64,000 bases of DNA from positions 4,130 to 68,129 of the forward strand of contig BDDC01000043.1 of NCBI GenBank assembly GCA_001662425.1, read 5' to 3'. This document shows positions 24,101-36,700 of this stretch, piece by piece. How positions within the stretch are numbered: the stretch's first letter is position 1; every line of letters starts with the position of its first letter. The stretch is from Chlamydomonas sphaeroides (taxonomy: Eukaryota; Chlorophyta; Chlorophyceae; Chlamydomonadales; Chlamydomonadaceae). The notes beneath the pieces were generated by a model, which ran no database searches, had not been told where the DNA came from, and was given only the letters and a program-made list of their open reading frames with translations. The translations under genes and the position numbers were made by a program.

Positions 24101-27100
24101 TGGGCTGGGCTGGGCTGGGCTGGGCTGGGCTGGGCNNNNNNNNNNNNNNNNNNNNNNNNNNNNNNNNNNNNNNNNNNNNNNNNNNNNNNNNNNNNNNNNN
24201 NNNNNNNNNNNNNNNNNNNNNNNNNNNNNNNNNNNNNNNNNNNNNNNNNNNNNNNNNNNNNNNNNNNNNNNNNNNNNNNNNNNNNNNNNNNNNNNNNNNN
24301 NNNNNNNNNNNNNNNNNNNNNNNNNNNNNNNNNNNNNNNNNNNNNNNNNNNNNNNNNNNNNNNNNNNNNNNNNNNNNNNNNNNNNNNNNNNNNNNNNNNN
24401 NNNNNNNNNNNNNNNNNNNNNNNNNNNNNNNNNNNNNNNNNNNNNNNNNNNNNNNNNNNNNNNNNNNGGGCTGGGCTGGGCTAGGCTGGGAAGTGCGCGG
24501 CGCAGCCAGCCCGGTTGTCTAGGGGGAGTGTTGGGGGTACTGATGGTAGGGCTGGGCCGCCACCGGCATAGCCATGGTGGACCTGGGGCTGGTTAGTGGG
24601 TGTAGGGGTCAGGACCTAGCGCAGCGCAGCCGCACACGGAATGGTGGCTTGCGGCCGCGGTCTGACGCGCTGCTGCTGCTGCGCTCCGCCGAACAGGCGT
24701 CATCAGCCGCGCCGTCACAACCACGGAGGAGGTGCTGAGCCTGCTAGCGGCGCCCAAGACGTCAGCCGACAAGCAGAGCAAGGGCGTGTTCACCACCACC
24801 ATTGGGTTCATCCCCGAGGGCATCACTTTCACGCCCGACGACAGCGCGGTGGGGCCGTCATGCTCACCCCTTGGTTGGGGTTCCGTGCTCACACGTGTTG
24901 CATGCGGGATTCACGCCGACGGAATGTTTCGCTGGCCCTCACGGGCTGCCGCTGCCATGGTGCCAACCTCTACCGTACGGCGTCCACCCACAGGTCCAGG
25001 ACGAGCTGACCAACATGATTGAGGGCATCATCAACCTGGCGCAGCAGGCGCCGCGGCTCATCTTCATGCGCGCCTTCACGCAGTACTTCGAGGGCAAGCC
25101 CTCGGGCCTCAACCCCGCCTCCGTCATCCGCTCCTCGCCCGACTTCACCTCGCTGCGCGCCAGCATCAGCAGCTGCATCGCGGACGACTACGCGGCGGCC
25201 CGGGAGTACGTCAAGGTGCGGCGGCTGCGGTGCACTGCCTGTCCACGGGCCAGTACCACGCAGGCGCAGCATGCTGGGACCTGCTGCAGCGAGAGTCAGG
25301 GCTGCGGGCGAATCACGCCACGCAGGGGACTTACGTGTGGCCGTGCGTCCTCCGTACCCGCAGCTGTTCGAGGCGTACCGCATGGTGTACGACTTTGGGC
25401 GCACCTGGTCGTTCGAGGAGTACAGCAGCAAGACCAAGACGCTGCGCGAGATCCGGCGCGACATGCACAAGCAGCGCGAATGGCGCAACGAGCTGGACCG
25501 CATGAAGATCTCCAACGTGAGCCGCCTGCCCGCAGGCCCCGGGCTGCCATCGCGAGCAGCACACACCACCAGCTGCTCACAGCCGTCTTCCTGTGCCTAG
25601 CCGCACCGTCGCCCTCATCGCAATCCACGCTGTCCTGCTAGCAACGCAAGCCACCAGTGCTAGTCGCCTGCCTGCGCATGCAGCAACCCACCCAGCCGTT
25701 GCTCGCTTACCCCAGCACCTGCCCCCGCTGGTGGTAGGCGTGGGGCTCACCCCATACACGCCCGCCCTCCTGAATGCAATGACCTGTGTTTTACACAAGT
25801 CGTAACCATTTCTATTTCTATTTCACCTGCCCCCGCTGCTCCCCGCGCTGCTCCCCCGCTGCGCTCGGCCCGCAGGTTGTGGGCTGCCTGTATGTAGACA
25901 GCAAGAGCCTGCGCAACGACCTCATGCCCATCACGCTCACCACGCTGGAGCGCATCAAGGGCCTGCTGCTGTCCATGGCGCGCGACACGTGCCTGTCGGT
26001 GCTGGAGGACGTGCGCACGCGCATCTCGCTGCTGCAGGTGCGCGGCACAGAGCGGAGCGGCTGCGAGGCGGCCTCACACAGGGCCCGCCCAGGGAGCAGG
26101 CAGGCGCAGCATGCTCCCTCCAAATTGCTGGGCTCCAGCCCCAGGCCCTGGGCGCCGTGTGTTCCGCTGACGCCGGCTGGGGGCCTGCGTCTCGCTGCCG
26201 TGCTTCCACCGCTGTGCTCCCAAACCCCGCAACCGCAGGCCCGTCCGCCCGGGCTGGACGAGTTCATGGCCTACCAGGTCATGCACGCCAAGCAGGTGGA
26301 GAGCAAGCGGGCCGTGCTGGCGGCGGCGGCGCAGGTGGACGACATGTACGACATGCTCGCCGCGTACGAGCAGAAGGTACGGCACAGCTTGGGACGGCGG
26401 ACGGGAGGCGCATCGGGCTGGGGCGCGTGTTTGAGGACTTTCCGCCTTTCGGAAGGAGCTTGGTGTCGCGCTGCCCAACAGCGCTGCCTGATGCCAGGAA
26501 GCCGCTTCCGGGAAGAGCCCAACTGGAGTAAATCGTGTCTCGGGACCTCACGTGCTTGCAGGTCGGCACCCAGGACGCGGTCAAGCACGACGACCTGCGT
26601 GAGGCGGCCACCACGTTCGTGACGGAGCTGACCGTTGGCAAGGAGTTCATGGCGGACCACAAGGAGGCGCAGCAGGAGGCGCTGGCCTCCAACATCGGCC
26701 GCACGCATGAGGAGCTGGCCAACATCATCACGACGCTCAACAAGGGTGCGCGCACTGGCTTGTGCAGCACTGGCGTGGCGCTGCGGCGGCGAGGCCATTG
26801 GGTGCAGGCCATGGACAAGGGGTGGCTAGGCCACATGCGCCTTGACATGGCCGCGTGTCCCGAGCTGCCAAGCGGCCGAGCGCCTAGATTGGGACCGCGC
26901 GCTTGTATTTCACCGCCGATTGCCCCGTGCCGTCCAGGCGACTACATCAACCCTGACGCCGATGCCGAGAACGTGTTGGCGGACCTGGAGACCGTGCTGG
27001 CGAATCTGCGGGAGCTGGCCACGGCCTGCGACACGTACAAGGAGTACCAGGTGCGGCGCGCTGGCGTGCACCGCACAGGCCCAGCTCGCGGCCAAACCCG

Positions 27101-30100
27101 GGGCAGCGCACCCAAGCTTCGCGCCTGCGGCCGACAGCCTGCAACGCAGTGACACCCTTGCACGGCACCTGATTCTCACATCGTCCACCGGCCCTCGGGT
27201 GGCCTCCCTCGCCGCCGCCTCCCCACCCCAGACGCTGTTCGAGCTGGAGCCTGACAGCTTCTCGGACCTGGCCGCGGTGGAGAAGGAGGCCAACGCCAAG
27301 TACCAGCTGTGGAAGAGCCTGTACGACTTCATGGAAAAGAGCCACAACTGGACGGAAGACCCCATCCTGGACGAGGGCGGCCACAGCCAGATGAGCATCG
27401 AGGCCATCAAGTCCGAGGTGGAGGAATACGCGCAGCGTGCCTACAAGATGGGCAAGGCGGCCAAGGAGGACCTGGTGCGTTATGCGGTTGCGCCGTGTAC
27501 GGGATGTACCGGCATGAGGGAGCGGCACGTTCCGCGCCTTAAGCACAAGCAACGTTTGGGGCAGCGCTGTTGAAGCCTCTTCACCGGCTGCGGTTGGGAA
27601 GCGCGCCTGTGCGGAAGCGTCTGATTGGGACAGCGCTGTTTTGTGCCGCACACCCCGGGCCGTAAACCGCTGTTTTTCTAACCCTCTTCCCTGCCCCTGT
27701 GGCCTCCTTCCTGCCCCCAGGTGGTGGTGCGGCTCAAGGACTGCATCGACGACTTCAAGCAGATCCTGCCGCTGGTGGAGGAGCTGGCCAACCCGGCGCT
27801 CAAGTCGCGGCACTGGGAGCAAATCTTCAAGCTCATCGACGCAGACATCCCGCCCAACGACAACGGCGTCGGCTACGCACCCTTCTCCGTGCGCATGTTG
27901 CTGCAGTACAACGCGCTGGACCGGTACGACCCCATCCAGGTGCGCACGGACGTACGGAAGCGCCGCAGGCCGGTTGCGGGACACATGGCTTCAGCCGGGC
28001 TGCAGTTCCGCCCACCGATAGGCCGAGCACGATCGGTTGGCCGCGCTGACTGCCGGTGTGCGCTGTGGGGGCTGCTGCTGCAACCGCAGGCCATTAGCGG
28101 CGTGGCGTCCAAGGAGTACAGCCTGGAGAAGGTGCTGGAGAAGATGGACAACGACTGGAAGGGCGTCGAGTTCCGCTGCATCGAGTACAAGGACACGTGA
28201 GACACCGGGCCCCGGGATGCCCGCCGCGCCCGGCCATCCTGCCCACCCCCACCCTCCTGCTCCAGATCCCTTTCCCTGAGATTCCGCGACATGCAAGTTC
28301 ATCGCTTAATGACATGCGCACCTGCCACCCTCCTGCCCCGCAGCGGCACGTTCATCCTGGGAGGCACCGACGAGATCCAGGCGCTGCTGGACGACCAGAT
28401 CGTTAAAACGCAGGCCATGCGTGCCAGCCCATACATCAAACCGCTGGAAGCGCAGGCCACCAAGTGGGAGACCATGCTTACAACGCTGCAGGCGCGTGTG
28501 CGCCGCGCCCGGGCCTCCGCGTCCTCCACACCCGCGGCTGCGTGCGTGTTAGGCGGTAGCCTCGCCTAATGCGCTCAGCGCTGGGTCGCAGCCGTGAGCT
28601 CCTCCATCTCACGCTTCCTTCTTTGCCGCATGCCTCTTGCTGCCGTGATCATGCTGTGCCCCAACAGGACATGCTGGACAACTGGCTGTCGTGCCAGGCC
28701 ACGTGGCAGTACCTGGAGCCCATCTTCAGCTCGCCCGACATCCTCAAGCAGATGCCCGAGGAGGGCGAGAAGTTCCAGGTCGTCGACACGGTGAGCCGGA
28801 CCACCTGTGGCACACGTTCGGGCCAGGCACGGCAAGCTGCTGGAGTCGCAACGGAGCCGCTTGTGCATGGGCCTGCCTGTGGACAGAAGCGTGTTGGAGC
28901 AGAGCGCTGACGGTGCCTGCCCGTTCGTGTGTGTGGTCCTGCTGCGCAGTCTTGGCGCGAGGTGATGGAGTCGACGTCGGCGGCGCCCGCGTGCACAACT
29001 GTGGCCGAGGAGCTGGAAAAGCTACTTGCTCTGCAGGTGCGGACGCGCAGCCCCAAAAGCGAGCCCCGCCCTGGCCCTCATCCTGCCGTTCCCATGCCTG
29101 CCTTAGCGGCCCTACGTACCCGTAGCGGGCGGCGCCTGCCCTATCTCCTGCCAACTCCGCTTTACTCATGGGCCGGCGTGAGCATTTGTGCCAAGATTCG
29201 CCACAGCTGACACTCCCCACACATAGCACTCCGTGACCCCCATGCTTGCTGCGCGCTCGCATGCCGTCACTCGCGCGCAGGAGGCGAACCGGCTGCTTGA
29301 GGAGATCCAGAAAGGCCTGGCGGCCTACCTGGAGCTCAAGCGCCTGGCCTTCCCGCGCTTCTTCTTCCTGTCCAACGACGAGATGCTTGAGGTGCGGCCC
29401 ACGGGCAAGCCACGCGGTTGGGGCCAGCTTTTCACCTCTGGCTGGGGCCATGGACAGCGACCTGGCATTGTGCCGGGACAGAAGGCTGCTATGCGGTGTG
29501 GTTTGCGGGCCCTACCCTCCGTGTGTTGCGACACGAGCCTTAAGCGCCATATGCTCGCTGCTTCCTTCTTCCCGTCTCGCCGCAGATCCTGTCCGAGACC
29601 AAGGACCCCACGCGCGTGCAGCCGCACCTCAAAAAGTGCTTCGAGGGCATCGACAAGCTGCGCTTCGAGGGCCAGCACGCCGAGATCACGGGCATGGTGT
29701 CGTGCGAGGGCGAGCTGGTGCCGCTCAAGACCAAGATCAAGCCCGCCGACGCCAACGGCAGCGTCGAGAAGTGGCTAGTCCAGGTGCGAAGCAAGGCGAT
29801 GTTCTGCCTGGCGACTGCTCGCCATTATCAAGCCTTGCCGGCATGCTGATGCGAGGTTCGTCCGCCGTGCTTACCGCGCAGGTGGAGGCGGGCATGGTGG
29901 AGTCGGTGCAGGAGATGTGCCGGCGCGGCGTGCTGAGCTACCCCACCGTCGCCCGCGAGCAGTGGGTGCTCGACTGGCCCGGCCAGGTGGTGCTGGTCGT
30001 GACCGGCGCCTTCTGGACGCGGGTGAGCAAGTGACCACATTGCAGCGCCCAGCGCCTCCAATTTTAAACGCAACCGACTGCGTCTGGGCATTGTTGCAGC

Positions 30101-30781
30101 TGTTTTGCGCCCTGTCGCCTGCTCACCACCGCGCTGCATTGCTGCTTCACCCCCTGTCGGCCCGTAGGAGGTCACTGCGGCTATCATCAGCCCCGAGGCC
30201 GGCGCACTGGCGGCCTGCGCCGAGCGCAACACCGCGCAGCTGGGCGCCATCGTGTCGCTTGTGCGCGGCGAGCTGACCAAGCTCAACCGCGCCACGCTGA
30301 GCGCGCTGGTGGTCATGGACGTGCACGCGCGCGACGTGGTGGTGGCGCTGGCGGCCGAGCAGGGCGTGTCGGGCGACGCCAACCACTTCAGCTGGCTGTC
30401 TCAGCTGCGCATGTACTGGGAGGTGCGTGCGACGAGAACTTGGCTTGACCGCGAAGCGGGGCAGCTGGGGCTGCGGTTGCGAGGGATAGAGGCTGAAACA
30501 GGGCGCTCTTGGGCCGCGAAGCTGTGTGCCTGCTGCGGCAGGGGAGGAGCAGGGGTGCTGGGGTTGAGAGCTGCGGCGTGTGCTGTCCCGCAGGCCAAGG
30601 ACGCGGCGCAGGAGGAGGCGCAGGAGGGCACCATCATGGTGCGCATGATGAACGCGGAGGTGGAGTACGGCTACGAGTACCTGGGCAACAGCATGCGCCT
30701 GGTGGTGACGCCGCTCACGGACCGCTGCTACCGCACGCTTATGGGCGCCATCCACCTCAACCTGGGAGGCGCGCCAGAGGG
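21169..30781 (+). other. Dynein tail and linker, exons 1-25
   Basis: Exons: 21169-21417, 21556-21661, 22187-22379, 22712-22832, 23093-23209, 23402-23587, 23733-24045, 24697-24848, 24994-25215, 25364-25516, 25876-26037, 26239-26376, 26562-26745, 26938-27050, 27232-27474, 27721-27939, 28090-28196, 28344-28491, 28668-28790, 28950-29036, 29281-29391, 29586-29783, 29882-30022, 30168-30422, 30594-30781. They encode about residues 1-1409. Exon 3 contains an acidic run (GDEEDEEQTEAEEEV). Exon 19 holds LEPIFSSPDI, a strongly conserved linker motif. Exon 25 ends in GGAPEG, the lead-in to the AAA1 P-loop. The donor of intron 18 is ambiguous: GC at 28492 keeps the family spacing, while GT at 28498 adds Ala-Arg. 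Confidence 0.9.
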
Positions 30782-33700
30782 GTGAGCGCGTCCAGGGCCG
30801 GGTTACTGGTTGCCGCGTGCGCAGCCGGACGGGTGAATTGTGTGAGGTGTGGGGAACGGGCTGCTGCGTTGGAGGGCGTCTACTTAACGCAGGCTGGGTT
30901 GGGTGGTGCGCTCCCGGCGCGCAGGCCGGCCGGCACGGGCAAGACGGAGACGACCAAGGACCTGGCCAAGGCGCTGGCGCGCCAGTGCGTGGTGTTCAAC
31001 TGCTCCGACACACTCGACTACCAGACCATGGCCAAGTTCTTCAAGGGCCTGGCCTCCAGCGGCGCCTGGGCGTGCTTTGACGAGTTCAACCGCATCGACC
31101 TGGAAGTGCTGTCCGTTGTGGCGCAGCAAGTGAGGCGGCGCGTGTGTGGGCTGTGCATGGCCGCGCCCGTGATGGCTGGGAGCGATGCCTCAAGTTAGCA
31201 GCACACGGCTTCTGGCGCTGACACGACCCCATGTGACACACACCCCTGCCTCGCTGCGCTCGTCAGGTGCTTGAGATCCAGCTGGCGGTCAAGCAGCGCG
31301 TCAAGACATTCTTCTTCGAGGGCACGGAGCTGCCGCTGCGGCCCACCTGCAACGTGTTCATTACCATGAACCCCGGCTACGCGGGCCGCTCCGAGCTGCC
31401 CGACAACCTGAAGGTGCGCCCTGCCCCCTGTGCGCCCATTCCACCAGCACACGCTCTGCCGCCCGTTGTGCGGTGCTGCAACGCAGCAGCCCCCGTCCTG
31501 CCCTCGCTCAACACATATCAGCCAAGGTCTGGCACTGCTCGCATGCTTCTGTCCCGCGCAACGCAGGCGCTGTTCCGCACGGTGGCAATGATGGTGCCCG
31601 ACTACGCGCTCATCAGCGAGATCATGCTGTACAGCAACGGCTACCTGCAGGCGCGCGAGTGCGCCCGCAAGATCGTGGCCACCTACAAGCTCTGCTCCGA
31701 GCAGCTGTCCAGCCAGGACCACTACGACTACGGTGCGTCTGCCATACCCCACCTTATCTCCAACCCGCAAAACACGCTACGCAGCATCCCGCGAGCTGTA
31801 GTAGCTCTGCAATCCCAGACTTGACCCAGTCCGCCGCTTGCTGCCCACAACCCACCGCAGGCATGCGCGCGGTGATGGCGGTGCTGCGCGCCGCGGGCAA
31901 CCTCAAGCGCCGCTTCCCCGACTCCGACGAGTTCGTGCTGATGCTGCGCTCCATCATCGACGTCAACCTGTGCAAGTTCCTCAGCCACGATGTGCCGCTC
32001 TTCAACGGCATCGTGTCGGACCTGTTCCCAGGTGCGGAACACAGCGAGTGCTCCCGCGCCAGCCTGCGATATGATGCAAAGCGCCCGCACAGACCTGGCG
32101 CGGACAACCATAAGTATGCGTCAGCACCTGTTGCGTCTTGCTGGTTTGCTGATACGCCACCCTCCCGCGGTCGCGCCTCCGCAGGCGTGGTCCTGCCCGA
32201 GCCCGACTACGCGCACCTGACGGAGGCCATGAAGCGGCAGTGCGTAATCCACAACCTGCAGCCCACCGACTACTTCCTCATGAAGACCATCCAACTGTAC
32301 GAGATGGTGGTCGTGCGCCACGGCCTTATGACTGTGGGACAGCCCTACTCGGGCAAGACGGCCAGCCTCAAGGTGCGGCGGTTGGCACCGCACGCCCTGG
32401 CGGCACCTCTCCCAGCTGACAATGTGGCGCGCTGGGCAGGGCGGCCCAGCCGGAGGCCAGCGGCCTGCTTATGCGCGCTGCTGTGCCGCGCTGGGCAGGG
32501 CGTCCCAACCGGGGGCCAGCGGCCTGCGTATGCGCGCTACTGGTTCAGCGAGAGTCGCCAGTATCAGCTATGGGGGCAGCTGCAAGCTAGCTAGGGCTGA
32601 CCTGGATGCCGTGCTTTGCCGGGCCGCAGGTGCTGGCGGGCGCGCTGTCTGACCTGCACGAGCGCGGTGTCGTAGGCGCGCTGTACAACAAAGTGCAGAC
32701 GCGCACCATCAACCCCAAGAGCGTTACCATGGGCCAGCTCTACGGCGAAACGGACCGCGCGACGCAGGAGTGGAAGGACGGCGTGCTGGCGGTGGCCTTC
32801 AGGTGCGAGCCGTGCCTATTACCCTGCAATGTGCATACTGCCAGCCGAGCCACGCGTTCGATGTGTGCAAGGTAGCGCTGCCTGACTAGTAAATTGTGTT
32901 ATTGGCATGGCGGCCTGCAGGTCGCTGGCCGCGGACCCGTCGGAGGACCGCAAGTGGCTGGTGCTGGACGGGCCCGTGGACGCGATCTGGATTGAGAACA
33001 TGAACACTGTGCTAGACGACAACAAGAAGCTGTGCCTGCCCAACAGCGAGATCATCCAGATGAGCTCCACCATGTCCATGATCTTTGAGGTGCGGCCCGG
33101 CACAGGCAATGCATAAAACACCCACACCAAGGCCTGCGCCCCAGCCTCGTGCGCCCTCCTGATTCCGTGCCCATCCTGGCTGTGCCGCTCCACCTCTGGC
33201 CCGGCAGGTGGGCGACCTGGCGGTGGCCTCGCCCGCCACCGTGTCCCGCTGCGGCATGGTCTACCTGGAGCCGCACCAGCTGGGCTGGCAGCCGCTGCTG
33301 ACCAGCTGGCTGGCCACGCTGCCGCGCAGCCTGGGGCCCAAACTCCGCAAGCACATCGAGACGCTCTTCGAGTGGCTCATGCCCCCCTGCCTGAGGTGCG
33401 CGCCGCCAGAGGCTGCCAGCCTCGGGCCCGTCCCGCTCTCTTTTCACAGCGCCGCAACAACATCCAGCCCGTTGGCGCCTATGCAAACCCTGCACCGCGA
33501 AGCCTCACATGTCGCGACATCGCAGCATGCGTGTCGAGGGCTCCCTGGGGCCGTTGAGCGCAGCCACCTTCCTGGGCCTGATCCACACGGTCCTCCGCCG
33601 CCGGTTCCTTGCCGCCCAGATTTGTGCGGAAGGACGCCAAGGAGGTCAGCCCCACGGAGGACATTGGCCTCGCTCGCTCCACCATGCGGCTCATGACCAG

Positions 33701-36700
33701 CCTGCTCACGGAGGACTTCGGGGCGCCCGTCAACCCGGCAGCCACGGCGGCCGCTGAGGCGGCCCTGGCCTCCATTGAGTCGGTGCCAAGCGGCGGCGTG
33801 CCGCCGCTGTCGGCCGAGGGCAGCAGCGCGGCCGTGCCCGCCGAGGGTGGCGCACCTGCAACCGAGGGCGGTGAGAAGTCCGCGTCGGTGCCGGAGAAGG
33901 AGCGCTCGGCGATGGACATGGGCTCCTCCGATGAGCAGGAGGAGGCTCCAGGTGAGGCATGGCCACAGGCGTAGGAAGCTCCAGAGGCGCACCACGCAGC
34001 ATTGTGGGTCGACCCCCGCAAAGCTCCAGGCGCGGAGCCCCAAGAAGCCACTACCTGCCAGCGGTCACACTTCGATGGCGCCTTACTCCCTCGCGGCCCT
34101 CGTCGCCCCACGCAAGCAGGTGCCTCGTACGACGACAACACCAAGACGCTGCTGGTTGAGTCGGCGTTCCTGTTCGCGCTGGTCTGGTCCGTGGGCTGCA
34201 CGGGCGACGGCGAGAGCCGCCGCAAGTTCGACACCCACTTGCGCACCCTTCTGTCAGGGCTGGTGCCGGATGGCTATCTGGTGAGCTTGCCACTACGCAA
34301 TCCGCTGCAAACCCTTCTCTGCCACGCAGCCGTCTCCGGCGCTTTTTCGCGCGCTCTCCCTCGGCCTTTCCCGGCGTTTCTGCGAACGGCCCAACTAATG
34401 TGTACGCAGCCACAAGGAAAGGCCGGCTGAACGCGCCCTTGCCGCCGCCGCCGCTGCTACCGCAGGACTACGTGACGCCGGGGCTCAAGGTGTCGCTGTC
34501 AGTGCTGGTGCCGCAGCCCGACAGCGGCTCCACGCTGTTCGACTACGCGCTGCAGAAGCGCGCCAGCGGGCCCGGTCTGGTGCCCGGCCGCTGGCAGCTG
34601 TGGACGGACACCATCCCGTCGCTCGACATCCCCAGCGACGCGCAGTTCGCCGACATCATCATTCCCACCAAGGACTCGGCCAGGTGGGCATGATCCCACT
34701 TACCTCCCGCCTTCGCTCCCCCGTCCCGTCGACGCCAGCCAACACGCCACACCGGACACTCTGTTTCTTCTTGACCTTGCCGCACCTCACCCCACTGTAC
34801 CTCGCAATGCCGTACAACATATCCCTGCTGTACAGGTACACATTCCTGCTGGACCTGGCGCTGCAGTACAACCAGCCACTGCTCATGGTGGGCCCCACCG
34901 GCACCGGCAAGTCCACCTACATCAACCGCCACCTGGTGTCGACGCTGCCCAAGGACAAGTGGACTCCCGTCTTCGTCACCTTCTCGGCGCGCACAACCGC
35001 CAACATGGCGCAGGACCAGATCGACGGCAGGCTGGACAAGCGGCGCAAGGGCGTGTACGGGCCGCCCGTGGGACGCAAGTGAGCTGGGGTTACTGCGGGA
35101 TGGGCGGAGCATGGCGTGGCTGGGGTTGCAGCTCCCACCTTGCCTCGCACCTGCCGGACCATCGCCTCGGCCCTAGACAGTGGCGGTGTGCAGAAGGAGG
35201 GCGTGCTGAGCCGGCTGCTGACCCTGTGGTGGCTTTGTGGTTGTGCTCACCGCAGGGCTGTGCTGTTCGTGGATGACCTCAACATGCCCGCCAAGGAGAC
35301 CTACGGCGCGCAGCCGCCCATTGAGCTGCTGCGCCAGAGCCTGGACCAGGGCGGCTGGTACGGCCGCGACAACGTGTGGCGCCAGCTGATCGACACACAG
35401 ATCGTAGCGGCCATGGGCCCGCCCGGCGGCGGCCGCACCTTTGTCACGAACCGCTTCCTTCGCCACTTCAACGTTTTGGCACTGGCGCAGGTATGGGACC
35501 CGGCCTACAGTCCGCGCCGCGTAGCGGCACCGTTCGCGAAATGATCCGGGAAGAGGCCGTACGGTATTCGCATGCGCATATGCGACGGCCCGCTATGTGA
35601 TCCGCACACCTCGCACCTCGCGCTCCGCGCAACCGGGGCCCCACCCCTGCAGGTGGCGGAGGACTCGCTGGTGCACATTTTCCGCACCATCCTGGACTGG
35701 CACCTGGAGCGCAACGCCTTCCCCAGCACCGTGGCCAGCCTCAGCGGCTCGCTCATCGACGCGACGCTCGAGGTGTACACGCAGTCGATGGCCAAGCTGC
35801 TGCCCACGCCCACCAAGAGCCACTACGTGTTCAACCTGCGCGACTTCGCTCGGGTCGTCCAGGTGCGGCCTGCAGGCCCGCCGCCAGCTCAGCCCCCGCT
35901 CGCCACCGTCCGTGTACTCGGCCCCTGCCTTGGCATGTGCACCACGCAACCGCGCCTGTGTTGGCCTGACCCAATCGGACCTGGCCTGATCTGACCCGCC
36001 CCGCTGTCTCTCCCGCGCAGGGCGTGATGATGCTGCCCCGCGAGTCGCTGCCGAAGGCCGCCGACCCTTCCGAGGAGGGCATCGCGCTGGGCGAGGGCGT
36101 GGCGCTGTACCGCCGGCTGTGGGTGCACGAGGTGTTCCGCGTCTTCTACGACCGCCTCGTCGACGATGCGGACCGCCATTGGCTCATCGGCCAGGTGCGG
36201 GCAGCAAACGGGGCATGCCGATCAAGCATGTATGCATCGCGAGGGCATGGCGCCGAGCTGGGACCTAGGAATCCCACAAGGCCAGGGCCTGACCGCCGCA
36301 CGCGTGTGCGCCCTTGCGAGCAGGTCAAGACCACGGTGGGCGTGCACTTCGACTGCAGCTTCGACAAGCTGATGAACGGGCTGCTGTCGGATGAGGACCG
36401 CAAAGCTGGCAAGGCCATAACGCACGAGGTGCGGCGCCCCGGCTGAGGCCACCCAGCGGCACACAGCGGGCAACAGCTAGCTACTCCAGACCGAGTGAGG
36501 GCCCTTGACTGATGTGTATGTTGCGGCGGCCTGGCTGGTGGTTGCCTCGCAGGACATGCGGCGCTGCTTCTTCGGCGACTACGCCGACACCAACGAGCCC
36601 GAGCCCTCGCTGCGCAAGTACGCCGAGGTGCAGGACGTGGTGAGTCCAAGTGCGGCAACTGTCGGGGCTTTTGCACGCTGCCGACATGGGCGGCACCCCG

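Noticed and set aside
24071..24135. Telomere-like repeat
   Set aside because: The unit is TGGGC, not the TTTTAGGG or TTTAGGG of green plants, and it lies inside a gene intron.
23298..24596. 432-residue open frame running through the N run
   Set aside because: It exists only because Ns are read as open; the real sequence here is dynein exons 6 and 7 in other frames and an intronic repeat.
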